Origin: Crotophaga sulcirostris
Lineage: Eukaryota > Chordata > Aves > Cuculiformes > Crotophagidae
Reading direction: 5' to 3'
Assembly: GCA_013397455.1 (NCBI GenBank)
Contig: VYZB01000014.1
Location: forward strand, 1,956,581 to 2,020,580
Length of the DNA: 64,000 bases
Shown: positions 24,942 through 37,307 of the stretch, in pieces
Numbering within the stretch: position 1 is the stretch's first letter
Layout: the number at the start of each line of letters is the position of its first letter
Made by a program: the position numbers and the translations under genes
The notes under the pieces: generated by a model
Seen by the model: the letters and a program-made list of their open reading frames with translations, nothing else
What the model was told of the DNA's origin: nothing
Database searches by the model: none

Positions 24942-27900
24942 GTAAGTTATATACATCTCTATTTATTTGTATAACTGTACAGTTTGGGGGAGAAGTGGGG
25001 TTTTACTGGAATCATGAAGCCCACAAAATTGGGTTTAGGTTTGATTTCTCTATCCTCTCATGCTGAGCCCAACTGTTCTGTGGTTTTCAGATACACTGAA
25101 ATATTTTTGGTTTGTATTTTGCTTTGCAGAGGGGGGTGCCTGCTTTGAAAACTTGGTTTACACTTCATTTTACAGCAAAAACATGGAGAGTGAAGATTAA
25201 AGGGAAAAGGAAATTCTGTTTTATTGTGTTCCTCCTGGTATTTTAAATCAAAGATACCTCAAAAATAATGCAGCAATATTTGATATTTAAAAAATCAGTA
25301 AGAACTATTTAATATTGATCATCTGAAGTATGAATATCTGAATGCGCATTACTTTAGAAGGATCAATCTGAAGTGTGGCAGGTTGGCAGCAACATGCTCC
25401 TCATCAAAAGGTATTAATGAAATAAAGAAAATCTTTAATGTAATTAAGAAAACAGCTTGCTTTTCAGAGTGTAACATCATTAATACAGGTCAATAGACTG
25501 TTGCTCTGACTTGCTGCTCCCTCCCTCTGCTTTGTATGGCTCAGCAGCCTCATTCCTCATCGCTCTCAGTTAACTTGGAGACCTCTTTGTTACCTGTAGA
25601 TAATAGCGAGGTGCAGTTATTTATCTCTCCCCATCATAGCTCCTGGTGCACTTTCCAGGCAGTGCGAGTGATTGTAATAGTATGCCTGGGGAAGACCAGA
25701 TGCATGGCTGTATGCTTTTGGACTGTGTAATAAATACTTGAATTTGAAGCATTATATTGATTAATTTATTGGCACTTTGATTCTTTCATGCTGGAATCAC
25801 ATCTGTGGGAGTCATTTGCTTCGGTGTTTTAGAAGTCTAAAAGCTCCAGTTGCAGCACAAGCTGGAGCTGCTGTGGGAACATGCTTGAGTATATACCTTC
25901 TCAAAAAAATCAACATATTAGACCCAGAATAATCTGACTACTCCTATAACAGCAGGGTATGCTCATACATATATGAAGTGTACTTCAATAAGATCTTAGA
26001 AAACTGTAACTGCGTTTATTAAACCCACAGGAGAAGGTGAGGATGTTGTGCCTGGCAGTCCCAAGTTAAACTCTTCCAGAGAGAAATTTCAGGTTGACAA
26101 TAACTGCTTAGTCATTTTAAGTTGCTTTTGGACCAGTTTAATTGTTCCTGTTTTTTCAAAACAGCATAGTTACCCTGGCCTTCTCACTTGCCTAAAAGCA
26201 GCTGGTGGGAACATTTCATGGTGTGCTCCTCCTCAGCGGGCTCAGCTGGGGTCTGTGCCTGGGCACAAGACCCGGTGCCGGCGCACAGCATCCTGTGGGC
26301 AGCCAGCTGGGCACAGGGCGTCAGACGGGCGAGCCCACGCGCTCTGTTCCTGAAAATGTAATTAATAGGCACTCAGTTCAGTGGCTCTTTGGGTTTTGTA
26401 TGATTGCTGTTTCATAAGGACCATATGTATTTGTACCATATATATTTGTATATATATTTGCGTAACTTGACTGTATGTGCTCAGCACAGTGTTGGAAAAC
26501 GTGGTACATAAAATGTGTTATGTGCCACAGTGTCAGAGAATAAGGCACATAACAATAATTGCCTTCTTCACAGCCATTTAACTCCTTAAGCGTGGAAGGC
26601 ACGGGTGCTGAGCAGTGCACACCTCACACACTTTCTAAGCATAATCCTGCTTGCCTGAGGACGGCATTAAGCATTTCTAACTTTGCCGAGCCTTGGTGTC
26701 TGGCTCAGTGCAGTGTCCACCAGGTGAGCAGAAGGACAATGGTCAAAGACCACATTTGGGTGACCCTGAAGGGGAAGGAGCTGGGTAGCATGAACCGAGG
26801 AGCATAGTTCCTGCTTCCAGCCCTGCAAAACTAAAAGCCTGGTGTTTCTGTGCCATGTAACTTATCATAGCAGGGCTGCCTAACTGCCCTGAAAGCTGGG
26901 TTGCGGTTCATCAAGAAGCCAGTTGAGCTTATCTTCATAACTTTGAAGCAGGAGAAGTGGCCAGGAATGGTTGGTTTGACTGCAGGCAGGAGGAAGTCTT
27001 GCCCCTTCCCCCAGAGGCAGGTTGCCAGCAGCCAAGGAGTGTAAGGCACCAAGTGAAGAATGGTTAAGTCCATTGCGGCAAGACGTTTCCTTGGCAAAGG
27101 AGCTTGTGCCTGAGCAGAAATTATCCCTTCAGCCTGCATGCTGTCTCTACACAATACAGCTGAGACAAACTTGGGGGACAGGAGAGTTTACCCTGCTCCT
27201 CATATTGTACATACAGATTTCTTCAGTGCTGATGGTTTTCCACCTGTTGCCTTTTGCCCACCTTGGTGTTGCGATGCGTGATGCTCCTTCATCTCCAGCT
27301 ACTTGGTGGTAGGAGATCTGGGGGTAGCTTCTCCCCAGTCTGGTATCCCCAGCCATCACTTGGCCCTCAGACCTTGGAATGGAGGAGTTGCTACCCCTTT
27401 CTAGCAGGTGCATCAGGGTTTTAAAAAAGCTTGAAGCATTATTATGGGAGTGCCTGAATCCTGGAGAACTTCCTTTTCTTTGAGACCTGTTTCCTTGGCT
27501 GCTCTTCTAGCCGCTCAAAAAGTTTGTAGAGAAATTCTTTAAACTCCTAAAAAATTGATTTCTTAAATATCTGGCTCCTCCTGAATGCTAGAGACTTTTT
27601 TTTTTTAGCCAAGTCCTTGGAAGACTTAATGAATACTTTCCTCACCTCTGTTAATCCTGTTCAGATCAATAGGTGCTCTACAGGGGAAAGGTATTCGTTT
27701 TGATATTGGATAGCAGCTGCCTGTCACTGCTGGTGTTGGCAGGTGGTGTTTTATTCATGTCACTCTTGATTAAGAGTACAATTGTATGACCATTTTTTTT
27801 CCAGGAAATATTTCCCTGTGTGTAGGATGGCAGATGGCAACTTGACCTAGAGGGTGGTCTTTCTCATTTTGCCTTTGGGCTCTCTGTCCCTCAGCAAGCT

Positions 27901-30900
27901 GAGCACAAGTCATTTCAAATAGTAGCACAGTGCACACTTGTAACTACAATGTGCTTGTGTGTGGTGGAGTGGAGGCTCAGTCCAGCTGGTGTGAGCAGCA
28001 CTGGGGTTCCTGGGTCCCTGCCTGAGCTCTGCCTGGTGTGGGTACCACTGTGGGATGAAGGCGTGTGGAGTGGGGGGAGGAGAGCTGAGGACTGGGTACA
28101 GGCAAGAGCCACATTGATGTTCGGTGCATCCCTGCTCCTTCATCTGGAGCTGGCGTGGGCAGCCTGCAGGAAGTGAAGGGAGGAGGCTGCTGTCTGCCAG
28201 AACAGCACATGTGTGTCCATACATGGGATGTGGGGTTGCTAGAGAGCCCAGGCAGGCCCAGAGGAGGGATTTTGCTCCTCGCCAGGCGTGCAGTGGCATG
28301 GCACCAGCCCTGAAGAAGTTGGAATGGGCCTGTCACGTGTGTCTGGGCTGCAGACGAGGTTGGAGCTGGGGACACACACTCCTGCCTGGGCTCACAGAGT
28401 CAGCAGGGACAGAACTGTGGAGTGCTTGCACAGTTTTTATTTAATTCAGTGTCCTGTGCAGATGGAGGGTCTGACTCTGTGTGTGGTTTGCAGATGTGAT
28501 TGTTGCCCTGCACCCGAGGGGATGCTCAGAGCCCTTGAACCTGCAATGAAACTCCTTGGTAAGCGAGCTCTGGGGACAGAGACGTGATGATACTGTGAAA
28601 CTCCTCAGCCTTCCTCTCCTGTCACATACAACCTCTTATTTTGGAGGAAAAAAAAAGAAAAGGAAAATGAGAAAGCTGTGCTGAGCCCTTCTGTAGAGAC
28701 AGGGGAAGGGACAGGCGATCAGCATGGGGTGCTGTACCAGCAGCACTGTGCCTTTCCTTCCTCTCCAAACCACTGGGTGCCGGGGCTGTCCGTCTGTCTG
28801 TCTGTCCATCCATGCCACGCACAGGCTGTCTGGGTGGACAGGCTCTGCACCACCTCAATGGCTGTGCAGTGGCTCATCTGTCACTAAACGTCCCTGGCGC
28901 CACGGCAAAGCAAATATGCTGCAGCAGGCTGGAAAGCTGTAAACATATGGGCACTAACAACAGATTAACTGAGTGATTTAGTCTAAGGGGCTTGGTAGAT
29001 TACCATAAAATGTATCTTAATTAGAAAAGCAATCAAACTTGCACAAAGTCAATGAAGATGGAACTTCCCCGTTGGCCATAGTGTGCGCTGGGTCTCCCCC
29101 ACCCGGGGATGGCGATGGGTGTAACTCATGCCTGCTTTGAGGGGTTTGCTGTGGTTTCCCAATCCAGCTATGGGTGGAGGGTGCCCTCATGCTGAATTAT
29201 TTATTCTTTGATCCATGAGACCATCCCATGAACTGCTCAGAATGAGACTGGTGATGAACTTGTAACTCTTTTAATAGCATTAACGAACCAGAAACTGCTG
29301 AAGGTGAAAGAACAGAGCATGTGCACATTATCCTTAAAACTATGTGCAATTACCCAAAGATATATCTGAGTGTTTGCCATGTATAGCACAGCTAGTCCCA
29401 GATAAAGGATTGGGGCTTCTAAGTGCTACTATAACACAAATAATTAATAAGTCTGTCTCACTCGCTGTGTCCTCATCTTTTTAGTGAGTGTGGCCATAAT
29501 TAGCTTTGACCTGATCCTGAATTTATAGCATGTTCAATTGCTTTTTAAAATTCTGCTTGTTTTTTCTTTGCCTCCTTATTTCATTTGTCCTGGGTTTATT
29601 CCGCAGACCTGAATCTACAGATAGAAAAAGCTAGGTAATCATCTCCAGCAGTGCAGATATAAAGATTGCAACAGCCAAACCCGTATTGATGGTTGGTTTT
29701 GTACAAGTGCTGGCTTTTTTTCTGCGGTCTGGGAGGATTTGAAGTACATTGAGCAGTCACACAGAAGATGCACAGCAGCTGCTAGCAGTTGAGAGAAAGG
29801 AAAGGGCACCTGGTTGTTTCAGAATTAAGTATTTTGAACACGAAGGAGCGTTCAGGCAAGGGTTTTGCCAAGGTTTTTATTCTCTTTCATTGTGTTTAGA
29901 AGCAGGTATGGCTGCAGAATTCAGAGAACTTGAATGAAAGAGCATGAAAAAAAAAGGAGAGGCAAGAGGTGTGGAGCAGCACAGAGAGGGGAGGATGTAG
30001 AGGAAACAGAACAACTTAAGCGGCCCAGATGAAGTGTGTAAAGAGCTAGTAAGATAAGGAGTACTATTTTATTTCAATTTAACGACACTCTTATTAGCAT
30101 TTCCTAAAAATATTTGTCTTCAGGTGTTGCTTTATATGCTTAAGTGTGGGGAAGGAGAGCAATGCCATCTCTGGGGACAGAGTATAAGAAGGGTGGCTAA
30201 AAAGAAGAGAAAAAGGAGGTTTTAGTTTTAAAAATGTTTCTTTCTCAAAATGTTCCCTGTGAATTCCCAGAGCTCAGCAAAGTAAACGTTCATTTATAGC
30301 CCATCATTTTAATTATTAGAAAATAAATTATTTTTACCATGTGGGCTGATAATTAGCCAGGAGCAAATTCTTCTTCCAGCCTTTTGCACAGAGGCATGTG
30401 CCGAGGTCGGAGCCAGCTACAGTGGAATTTTCCATCTAAAACTGGTTTGAGGTGAACTGATGGGTCTGGTGTTTGGGTCGCACCTGTACAGAGCTCTGGT
30501 ACGGAGGGCTCAAGCCATCCTCCATTGTAAAAGATGCCGTGGTGAGGCTGAGTCTGGAGCAAGAAGAGGACAGCTGTGCTGGTCGGATTAATGGACACCC
30601 CAAATGGGCCTTGGTGGCCAGGCTGGGGGGTCCCTGGAGGGCTTTGCAGACCTGCTGCCCAGAAAACAAGCCGTACTTTTCTGAAAGCAGAGCTTTGGTT
30701 CCCAGTAATCCTGTTTGTACAGGTGTTGCAGGAATGAAAAAAAAAGGGAAAAAATGGTCAGACATCATCTGACAGGATGCTGCTGAAATGAGGATTGGAG
30801 AGTCCTTTGCTTAGCAATTTGAAAGCACTCTCAAATCCCCATGGGAAAAAGCTGTTGCGCCGGACTATTAATCCCAATATAAATAATTTTCACCCATTTC

Positions 30901-31714
30901 CTTAAATCTGCTTGAGAAAGGAGACAAGAGAGGAATGCAGGCATGCGTGTGTGAGGCGGGCAGGTGGAGAGGCAGCAGATGAGACCAAATAGCAGCACAG
31001 CAGCACAGGGAGCTGGGAGGAACCTGCTAATGGCTTCTGGTGGGCACGACCATGATAATAATGAGGTTACTGACCTTTCATTCACCCAGAAACATCTTAG
31101 CAAACTTATAATCCATGCCAGTCAATGGGCAATCATTAGGTCATAAATAATACAGCATGATTGAAGGACAGGAGCCTTTCCTGTAATAATAATTTTCAGT
31201 GGTGCTGACCTGGGGAGGGTTTTGTTGCAGCCCCATGCTGGGCCACGCTGCGGGGATTTGATGCTATGATGCTGTCAGGGCGTTTTCTGCTCAGAGGAGC
31301 ACTCCCACCTCTCATTTCTGCTGTGTGCATCTGGCATGAGAGCAGGAAAATGCTCCGTTGGAGCCCAGGTCTAGCAGGTCATGCTGGGAAAGAGGAGCTG
31401 AAGCTAATGGAAAGAACAAAGATGCAAAATTAAATAATGAAACAGTCATCAGAGGTGCTGCCAAGGGCTGTGACCTGTCCAACGGTGCCTAGTCATGATG
31501 CTGGCAGAGCTGGCAACAGGGCTGGGTTCCCCAGCTGGGCCAGGTGCCTTGTCCCAGCCCCAGCCTGGGATGAACAGGGTGTGCATTGTGTACAACACTG
31601 ATTTTGCAAGCTGGGTTTGGGGTCCCCTGCCATCCAGTGCCATGGCAGAGGAGGCTTGGTGCATTCTTGGTTGTTGTTGAGCCCCTGAGGCTGCATTCAG
31701 AGGAGGTGTCCATT

Positions 31715-32163
31715 GCAGGGCCACAAAGCTGGTGAAAGGACTAGAGGGGAAGTCGTATGAGGAGTAGCTGAGGGCACTTGGTCTGCTCAGTCTGGAGGAG
31801 ACTGAGAGGGGATCTCACAGCTGTTTACTGCCTTCTCACAAGGGAAGGAGGAGAAACAGGAGCTGATCTCTTCTCTCTGGTGATCCTTGATGGAACTAGA
31901 GATAATGGCAGGAAGATGTGCCAGGGAGGTTTAGATTGGATATTAGGAAGAGGTTATTCACTCAGAGGGTGGTGGAGCACTGGAACAGCTCCCCAGGGAA
32001 GCAGTCAGGGCACCCAGTCTGCCAGTGTTCAAGAAGCATTTGGACAATGCCCTCAGTCACACGGTGTGAATGTTGGGAGGGTCCTATGTAGGGACAGGAG
32101 TTGGACTCGATGATCCTTTTGGGTCCTTTCCATCTTGGGTAATTCTGTGGTTCTGTGATTCAT
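31715..32163 (+). mobile_element. CR1 LINE fragment, plus strand (left arm of tail-to-tail pair)
   Basis: Plus-strand CR1 3' part: a degraded ORF2 C-terminus including the GGTTTAGATTGGATATTAGG segment near 31928, and a GAGCACTGGAACAGCTCCCC segment (the HWNRLP equivalent) near 31975. The 3' UTR follows with GAGTTGGACTCGATGATCC near 32099, then an ATTCTGTGGTTCTGTGATTC tail. The frame is broken. The 3' tail abuts the tail of an oppositely oriented CR1 (32190 onward). Confidence 0.9.
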
Positions 32164-32189
32164 AGAATGAATTCATAGAATGAATTCTA

Positions 32190-32340
32190 TAGTTCTATGA
32201 TTCATAGAATCATAGAATGACCTTAAAGTTCATCCAGTTCCAACCCCCTGGCCATGACCTGGGACATCTCCCACTAGATCAGGCTGCTCAAGGCACCAGT
32301 CAGGCTGCTCAAATCCCTATTGACCATCAGGATTTTAGTG
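32190..32340 (-). mobile_element. CR1 3'-end fragment, minus strand (right arm of tail-to-tail pair)
   Basis: Begins with TTCATAGAATCATAGAATGA, the reverse complement of a CR1 tail. It continues with the conserved block ACCTTAAAGTTCATCCAGTT, then CCAACCCCCTGGCCATGACC and a TAGATCAGGCTGCTCAA segment. Similarity fades after about 32320, where the motif CAGGCTGCTCAAA is repeated. The piece is truncated after roughly 150 bp. The right limit is uncertain. Confidence 0.8.
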
Positions 32341-35300
32341 ACATTAAGTTTAGGGGCACTTTCCCTTCACAGAATGTCTGGATGCCACTCAGCCATAATG
32401 TAAATCCTTGTGTTTATTAGAGGGAGTAAATCCTACTTAGTAATAACTTGGATCACGCTCTGTGTGCATTTATGTTAGATTGTGAGCCATTTTAAACCCA
32501 GATGCTTTTAAACCCACCAAGCTAGCAAGGAAATGAGCAACCATCCAACCTTTTTTATTTTATAATTAAATGTTTACACTTGTTACACAATAAATCCCAT
32601 ATAATCAGCTTGTAAAGCCTGAACAAGACCTATGTTTCCAAGAGGGAGCAGGAACAGAATTACATTTATGAATGAACCTGAGTGTTTTCTGGGTTGCCGG
32701 ATCTCACCTGTTAATAAAAAAAACAACACCTGTTAGAAAACATCTCCTTTACCTGATCATGGCTTTCCTTGCTTTCTGCCTGTGGTGGTCACAGGTGACT
32801 GATACCAGAGCAGCTCATGAGGTGATGTGGGCACGTGGGAAGACAGCTGGTATGGGCAAGAGGAAGGGGACACAGCCCAGAGGTGGCTGCTCTCCTGGGC
32901 TGGCACTTGGGATGCTCTGGGCACTGTCACAATGTGGATCCTGGGAGGGACCACCAAGGTTGTCTTTTTTTCTGAGCAATCTTGGACTGGAAACATTTTC
33001 AGGCCCAAAAGGGAGTACATGTCTGCTGAAGTGATGTATGTCACAACATAAGCTATTCGCGGATCATATGTACAAATTGAAACAAATCTGTCCACTTTGT
33101 GCTCCTGCCTCCTTAAAAGAAGAGGATACAAATGTGGAGTTGTGGAGTCTGCAGAGGAAGAGCCGTAGCTTCCAGGTCCTTGTAAATGTCTTCAGTTATC
33201 TCAAACCTTTGACAAATGGTTAGGGGCTTGAAGAGCTTAGCATCTCTGTCCTGCTTCTGTAGGTCACTTTGTCCTCTGATAAGTCATTTCACTGAGTCCA
33301 AGAAGAGACACTCCAAATATGTCTTTATTTTCTGCCTGTTAACTCTTTTGTGCATGCTGCCAGTCTTAGCATTAGCTCTCAACTTTACAGCTAACCCATT
33401 AAATACCGGATGAAACACATCTCATCAGCTTCCATTGCATTTTGAACTTAAATAGGAAAGGCATTACAGAGATTCTGTCTGGCCATCTGGAGGAACAACC
33501 TCAACGAATGGCTATCTAATCCTCTCATATACAGTTGGGTTTTATTCTACTAAAATATAATGAGAAAAGACTACCATACCATTACGTGGTGGAGCTAAAT
33601 GGGATTTTTAGAATAATCAATGAAAAATGAATAAAAAAGATAAAGATTTTCCTCAAAGAAAAAGAGAGAAAATTGTCTCCTTGGGATTAAAGTATTGTAG
33701 GATCGAATTATTATAACATGATCTTTACTCACTAAAAATACCCCAATTTCATTTCCATAAATCTTTCCATTAAGAATCAAATTAAGTATTTTTCTTTTCA
33801 TTTTAAAAATGTGAAGCATTAACTGAAATTCTGTGCTTTAAACAGAGGATACAGGAGGGTTTCTGCCCTCCATGGGGTCAGGTCTTTCCATCCAGCCAGT
33901 GCCGTTGAGGGCTGCTCTCTGCGGGATGCCATAAAATCCAAACCAGAGGTTTGCTGCTGCAAATGCGCCGGCAAAGACCCTGGACAAGTGGGGAGGTCTT
34001 GGTGTGGATTGGTCTCCTCTAGGCTGGTGGCAGTAGCTGCGACACGGCCGCTTGTTCGGTGTGGGTCTGCTGGCCTCAGGGGCTACAGGACATGGTGTTT
34101 TCCAGTGGTAGCTGTCCTCACCATTCACTTAGCTCTATGTAAAGCCATACAAAATCGTTGATGCAAGTGTATTCCTCCAATGCAACTGTAGTTACACTTC
34201 CATTCCCCTTTCAAAAGGTACTGGAAACATTAAGTCTGATAGCCAAGTGAAAGCTCTGCGGAGCTTTGCATAAGATTGGGACAGCATGGTGATCCGAAAA
34301 ACCCCTTCCCAGCTGCCACTGCATCCCGGAGGCACTCCTGGTCTGCAAGTGACTCCTGGTGTGGGACAGTCACTTAAGTGGTCCTTCAGTGGTGTGCTGA
34401 AACTTAGGCCTCGCTGCAGTCGATGTTTGGGCAGGGTTCAACATTCCCCAGATGGGGCATATGTGATTCTTCACATGCCAGACTCCAAAATGTTCCTCAT
34501 TCTTGGGCTTTCCCCTACATTCAGGCCAGATCTGGGCAGGCACAGAATCATTCTTTGCAATGCTGCTATTTATTTTTAAGGGGGCACACTAAATCCCAGC
34601 AATTAGTGGGCAATTGCTTCAGAGTTTATTTCTCAGCAGGAGCAGAATATATTTCAGCTTTCTCCCTGTATAGCTGTTGGAGAAAAATGACTCCTGCTAG
34701 TCATCGCCTCCCCTTCCAGCGATGCGTTGGATGCGATGCTATCCACCTCCAATTCATCAACCAGTCAAACTGATATAATTAGGAATCCCAAAGTCAATAA
34801 TCTGATAATCTCCAGTGCACAAAGACTTGTATGTAGGAGAAGTGATTTTAGAAAGTCTGCAGCTCAGATCTGCACAGGAAAGATGCCAGATTTTAAAAAA
34901 GAAACAGGCAGAGACCTGGAGGAGAGAATGCTTCCTAATCCTTCACTGGTGACACATTTTGGGCCATCAGCTCTGCAGTAAATGTTTTCCCGTACAGTCA
35001 TTTAGTGCCTTCAAACCTTCCCTTTACGGTCTTAATAATAATGTTCAATTACTGGTTCTGCTCTATAAATAAATAATCTCAGTTTAACGAGATGCTCTGC
35101 TGGGTGAGTGATGCTGGCTGCGAGGGGACATCTCCAGGGCCCTCGGAGTGGTGCACTCCCTCCCTGCTTGCACGCGCGCTGCTGGCCACAATGAGCAGAG
35201 TAAGTGTAAAGCAATATAACATTTGGCAAACATTTTGCAGTCTCTTTATTACAGCAATCTGGAGAAAGGGGCGTCTTATTTCCAGAAACGATGCCAAAAA

Positions 35301-37255
35301 AAAAGGTCTTTGTAAAACACTTTGAACATGTAAAATGACTAATAAAAGTGTAGGCGTTTCAAATATTTCAGGTTGTCTTTTAACAGTGTCAGGAGTTCCC
35401 ATCAGCTTTCTAGTGTTTGGGCAGGAGTCAGGATTGGGCAAAGACCTCTCTGGGAAAGCATCCAGCCAGTTCATTACCACTTTCCTCCCTCAGCCCCAAG
35501 TGAAAGCATTGAAGACCAAACCACATAGTGAACTATGTCCCTCGCAGCCTGTCTTTGGCCACCACAGCTCCAGATGAGACCAACACAGTTTCTTTTTAAG
35601 ATGTCCCTATCTTGGAGGGGTCACCGAGGAGCCCTCAGGCAGAGTGAGGATCCCCTCTTTGCATGAGGGGGATTTGGGGTGCATCCCCAGGGCAGCTTCA
35701 TCTCGTCTGCCAGCGAGCTGCCAAAGGCTGCTGCAAGGAGCAGACGTGCTCCTGGGAAAAGCAAGTGGCTTATATAAAAGTTTCATCAATTTTAAATGAC
35801 AGTGTTATCTTCCTAACAGGATGTTTTAGCTGTAACATGCTCTACATAAGCCTTTTAGCTTGCCTTGTTAGGAACCGTTCTGCCTTCTTCTGGTGCGTGC
35901 AGTGAGCCTGTCGCTCAGCAGGCATTGAGGGGAATTGTCGGAAAGCCAAACGCGGAAAAGCGATGTGAAATCATCCCATTTTCCCTTTCCACGGTGGGAT
36001 GAGTGATGTCCAGGGTCGCGTGCTGAGGCGCTGCCAACTGTCTAATGCCCAGCTGGGAATTCCACTCCCCCAGGGCATTGCTCACCCCGGGCCCTCAGCC
36101 ACCGAGGAACGGCTGGGCTAGGAAATGAGGGGACCAGCCTTGAATCTGGAGTTTGGTTAAATAACAGCTCCTGGATACTGAATTAGAGGACCCATTGCCA
36201 TTGCACTGAAGCCTGGCATTAGAAGAAGGGGAGCTTCCTGCTGATCCCATAAATCAGCAGATGAACCTTTGTCTGCTTGAGCTCGTGTGAGGAGCACGTG
36301 CTCTGCTGGAAATTATATTGCTATTTTTTCTCAGAGTGCTAAGGAGCCAACTGATCTTTAAAACATGCTAATCTGATTAGACAGGGAAGGCTGTTTATTA
36401 TTGCACAGTACTGTGATACATTTCTGGTGGTTAAGTTAGACTATGGGATTTACCTGACTTCCTTACAAAAATGTATGGACAGCGCAGGCCATGGGTGCAA
36501 GGTCATAGAGCAGATATCACCATAATGGGAGCAGGGGATGGGGTGTTAATCACCATAGGAAAGGCATTGCAGGCTTCAGACATGTGCTGCCTTGTTAGAG
36601 ATGCGTCTGAAACCACGTGGAAGAAGGGTGATCTTTCAGCGAGGCTGGACTGGATTCAGGAGATGTGCATTGCTCTGGTCTGTGCTGGGAAGCTCCAATA
36701 ATGTTTCTTCCTCCTGCTCCCTTCAGTCTATGGCCTCATTGGGTGGGTTGGTAACTGCTTCAATAGCACACGTCGAGTGAGTGGGGTGCTTGCTTGGGGT
36801 GTTGTCCCATATTGAATGTGGACCATTGGTCCAGGCTAGGGACAGGCATTTTCCATTTCCCTTGAGGATCCACCTTTCCATTGCGCTGATGTTGCAATGG
36901 GATGGGGTGTGCAGGGATGGTTGGGCTTTGCCCTGCTCCAGTGCCTGTGGGCAGGAGCAGCCTGGCACAGCCATGGCAGCAAATATTTGCTGCCCCAAGA
37001 GCAATGTGGTTCTGCTGGTTGCTGCTCCTCCGGGGAAGGCAGGCACGGGACTGGCCATGGGGGCTGAGCCTTGAGAGGCAGCAGCCCCGTGATAACCAGA
37101 TGTAACTATGTGCTGGGAAGATTTGTCAAATATGAAGGGAAAAAGCAATATGCGTGCACACTGCAGATGGGGCTAGCATGGATTTATAGGCAAAGAGTAA
37201 ATAGGAACATAGGGAAATGCTTTCCCTTTCTCCATAAACTTTTCAATTTCAGAGA

Positions 37256-37307
37256 GGCCAGATTCAATAAAATTATCTCGCAGATGGAGGTTTTATTGAA
37301 TCTGGCC
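37256..37307. repeat. Perfect 17-bp inverted repeat (hairpin) in SYNPR intron 1
   Basis: GGCCAGATTCAATAAAA (37256-37272) is followed after an 18-nt spacer (37273-37290) by its exact reverse complement TTTTATTGAATCTGGCC (37291-37307). No target duplication flanks the pair, and the arms do not resemble the hAT ends elsewhere in the window. It could be an intronic RNA hairpin, the core of an ancient palindromic repeat, or a conserved element. Nothing in the sequence decides between these. Confidence 0.85.

Noticed and set aside
28791..28806. Short TCTG tandem repeat
   Set aside because: Only about four units; too short to be worth annotating as a microsatellite.
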